This document shows, piece by piece, positions 6,964 to 8,172 of a stretch of DNA of 8,172 bases. Numbering within the stretch: the first letter of the stretch is position 1; each line of letters begins with the position of its first letter. This DNA comes from Gammaproteobacteria bacterium. Lineage in GTDB: Bacteria > Pseudomonadota > Gammaproteobacteria > J044. A program made the translations under genes and the position numbers. The stretch is taken from positions 9,459-17,630 of the forward strand of contig JALWNJ010000183.1 in assembly GCA_026995955.1 (NCBI GenBank), written 5' to 3'. The notes under the pieces were generated by a model. The model saw only the letters and a list, made by a program, of their open reading frames with translations. It did not search any database and was not told the origin of the DNA.

Positions 6964-8172
6964 ATGAGGCACACCGACAGGCGCGTGGCCGCCTTGCTGA
7001 CACCGCTTCTGCTGTTCCCGATGCCGCTGCTGGCGGCGGGCAACGGCGAGTCCACGATGCTCAACGAGCTGTTCGGCTCGGTCAATGCCTTCCTGGCGAA
7101 GATCCTGTTCTTCGATGTGCTGTTCTTCGTCGACGATGCGCAGTTCCCCTTCATCGTCGCCTGGCTGATCGCGGCCGGGGTGTACCTTACCCTCCGCATG
7201 AGCTTCATCAACCTGCGCATGTTCCGCCATGCCTGGCACATCATTCGCGGGCGCTACACCAAACCGGGCGATTTGGGCGAGGTGACCCCCTTCCAGGCCC
7301 TGACCACGGCGCTGTCGGCGACGGTGGGGCTGGGCAACATTGCCGGCGTGGCCATCGCCGTGGGCGTGGGCGGGCCCGGGGCCACCTTCTGGATGATTGT
7401 CGCCGGGCTCATCGGCATGACCACCAAGTTCACCGAGGCGACCCTGGCGCAGACCTACCGCGAGGTGCGACCCGACGGACACATCATGGGCGGGGCCATG
7501 GAATACCTGTCGCGTGGCCTGGCCGACCTGGGACTGGGCCAGCTCGGCCGGGTACTGGCGATCCTGTTCTGCGTCATGACCATCGGCGCCTCGCTGGGCG
7601 GCGGTAATGCCTTCCAGGTGAGCCAGTCGCTGAGTGCGGTGAAGCAGAGCTTCCCGCTGTTCATGGACCAGCCCTGGATCTACGGGCTGATCATGGCCAC
7701 CCTGGTGGCCATCGTCATCATCGGCGGCATCCGCCGCATCGCCCATGTGGCCGAGGCCATCGTGCCCACCATGGTCATCGTCTATCTCGGCGCCTGTCTG
7801 TTCATCCTGCTGGCCAATGCCGCGCGCATCCCGGAGGTGTTCGGGCTGATCTTCGCCGAGGCCTTCAGCTTCGAGGCCGGGCTGGGCGGGTTCCTGGGCG
7901 TTGTCATCATGGGCTTCAAGCGAGCCGCCTTCTCCAGCGAAGCCGGCATCGGCTCGGCGGCCATCGCCCATGCCGCCGCCAAGACGCCCTATCCGGTGCG
8001 CCAGGGCATCGTGGCCCTGATGGAGCCCTTCATCGACACGGTGGTGATCTGCACCATGACCGCGCTGGTGATCATCATCACCGGCGTCTACCTGGACCCG
8101 GAATACGCCCCGCTGGTGCAGGCCAACCACGGTGCGGCGCTGACCTCGGTGGCCTTCGGCTCGGTGATCTCA
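6964..8172 (+). CDS. Sodium:alanine/glycine symporter, AGCS family (3' end outside window)
   Basis: The first 403 codons are present with no stop, and the gene continues past the right edge. AGCS proteins import alanine or glycine with sodium across the inner membrane and usually have about 450-550 residues. Family motifs include TVGLGNIAGVA (120-130), GGPGATFW (136-143, near the AGCS signature), the GGGNAFQVSQ segment (212-221), FSSEAGIGSA (323-332) and EPFIDTVVICTMTALVI (354-370). Many hydrophobic helices alternate with short loops. The ATG at 6964 is well supported by GGGGAGAG 5 nt upstream. Residues 1-25 look like a signal peptide: basic start, hydrophobic core, then PLLAAGN. This could be a cleaved signal or an extra N-terminal helix. 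Alanine versus glycine preference cannot be told from sequence. No operon partner is visible on the left. Confidence 0.94.
   Translation, partial: MRHTDRRVAALLTPLLLFPMPLLAAGNGESTMLNELFGSVNAFLAKILFFDVLFFVDDAQFPFIVAWLIAAGVYLTLRMSFINLRMFRHAWHIIRGRYTKPGDLGEVTPFQALTTALSATVGLGNIAGVAIAVGVGGPGATFWMIVAGLIGMTTKFTEATLAQTYREVRPDGHIMGGAMEYLSRGLADLGLGQLGRVLAILFCVMTIGASLGGGNAFQVSQSLSAVKQSFPLFMDQPWIYGLIMATLVAIVIIGGIRRIAHVAEAIVPTMVIVYLGACLFILLANAARIPEVFGLIFAEAFSFEAGLGGFLGVVIMGFKRAAFSSEAGIGSAAIAHAAAKTPYPVRQGIVALMEPFIDTVVICTMTALVIIITGVYLDPEYAPLVQANHGAALTSVAFGSVIS

Noticed and set aside
6871..8130. 419-codon - strand open frame opposite the AGCS gene
   Set aside because: Its composition is dominated by Gly, His, Asp and Gln with no domain. 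The + strand clearly encodes an AGCS transporter over the same bases.

Overview
The window is a high-GC, densely coded chromosomal segment. Its protein sequences look gammaproteobacterial: an IscR nearly collinear with the E. coli protein, an Aer-type PAS chemoreceptor, and a Pseudomonas-style MoxR/DUF58/TgpA gene set. A free-living, flagellated, oxygen- or redox-responsive gammaproteobacterium fits best. The genus cannot be fixed from the sequence alone.

Layout. (1) Positions 1-629 (+): iscR, the Fe-S cluster-sensing repressor, behind a well-formed promoter that overlaps a near-consensus type 1 IscR operator. This implies autorepression. The gene stands alone, with no iscS or iscU behind it. 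Its intrinsic terminator lies inside the 3' end of the convergent gene. (2) Positions 642-4600 (-): a tight three-gene operon transcribed leftward in the order MoxR AAA+ ATPase, DUF58 membrane protein, TgpA-family transmembrane transglutaminase. The genes are 10 bp apart and then overlap by 17 bp. This is a conserved envelope-associated set: a cytoplasmic ATPase chaperone, a membrane protein with a DUF58 domain, and a periplasmic papain-like transglutaminase with an intact Cys/His/Asp triad. (3) Positions 4601-4772: a divergent control region of about 170 bp. It holds a candidate flagellar sigma-28 promoter pointing right, an extended -10 element pointing left that overlaps it, and a leader of about 110 nt with possible RNA structure. 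(4) Positions 4773-6821 (+): an Aer-like energy/redox chemoreceptor with a C-terminal zinc-binding CZB domain. A long inverted-repeat terminator candidate follows. (5) Positions 6964-8172 (+): the first 403 codons of an AGCS-family sodium:alanine/glycine symporter, running off the right edge.

The four transcription units look functionally independent: Fe-S homeostasis, envelope maintenance, chemotaxis and amino-acid uptake. No mobile elements, CRISPR arrays, tRNA or rRNA genes were seen. There is no gene-free stretch over 300 bp. The gene content is of known families. The points most worth a second look are the Aer-CZB receptor and its promoter and leader region, and the iscR terminator embedded in the tgpA coding sequence.
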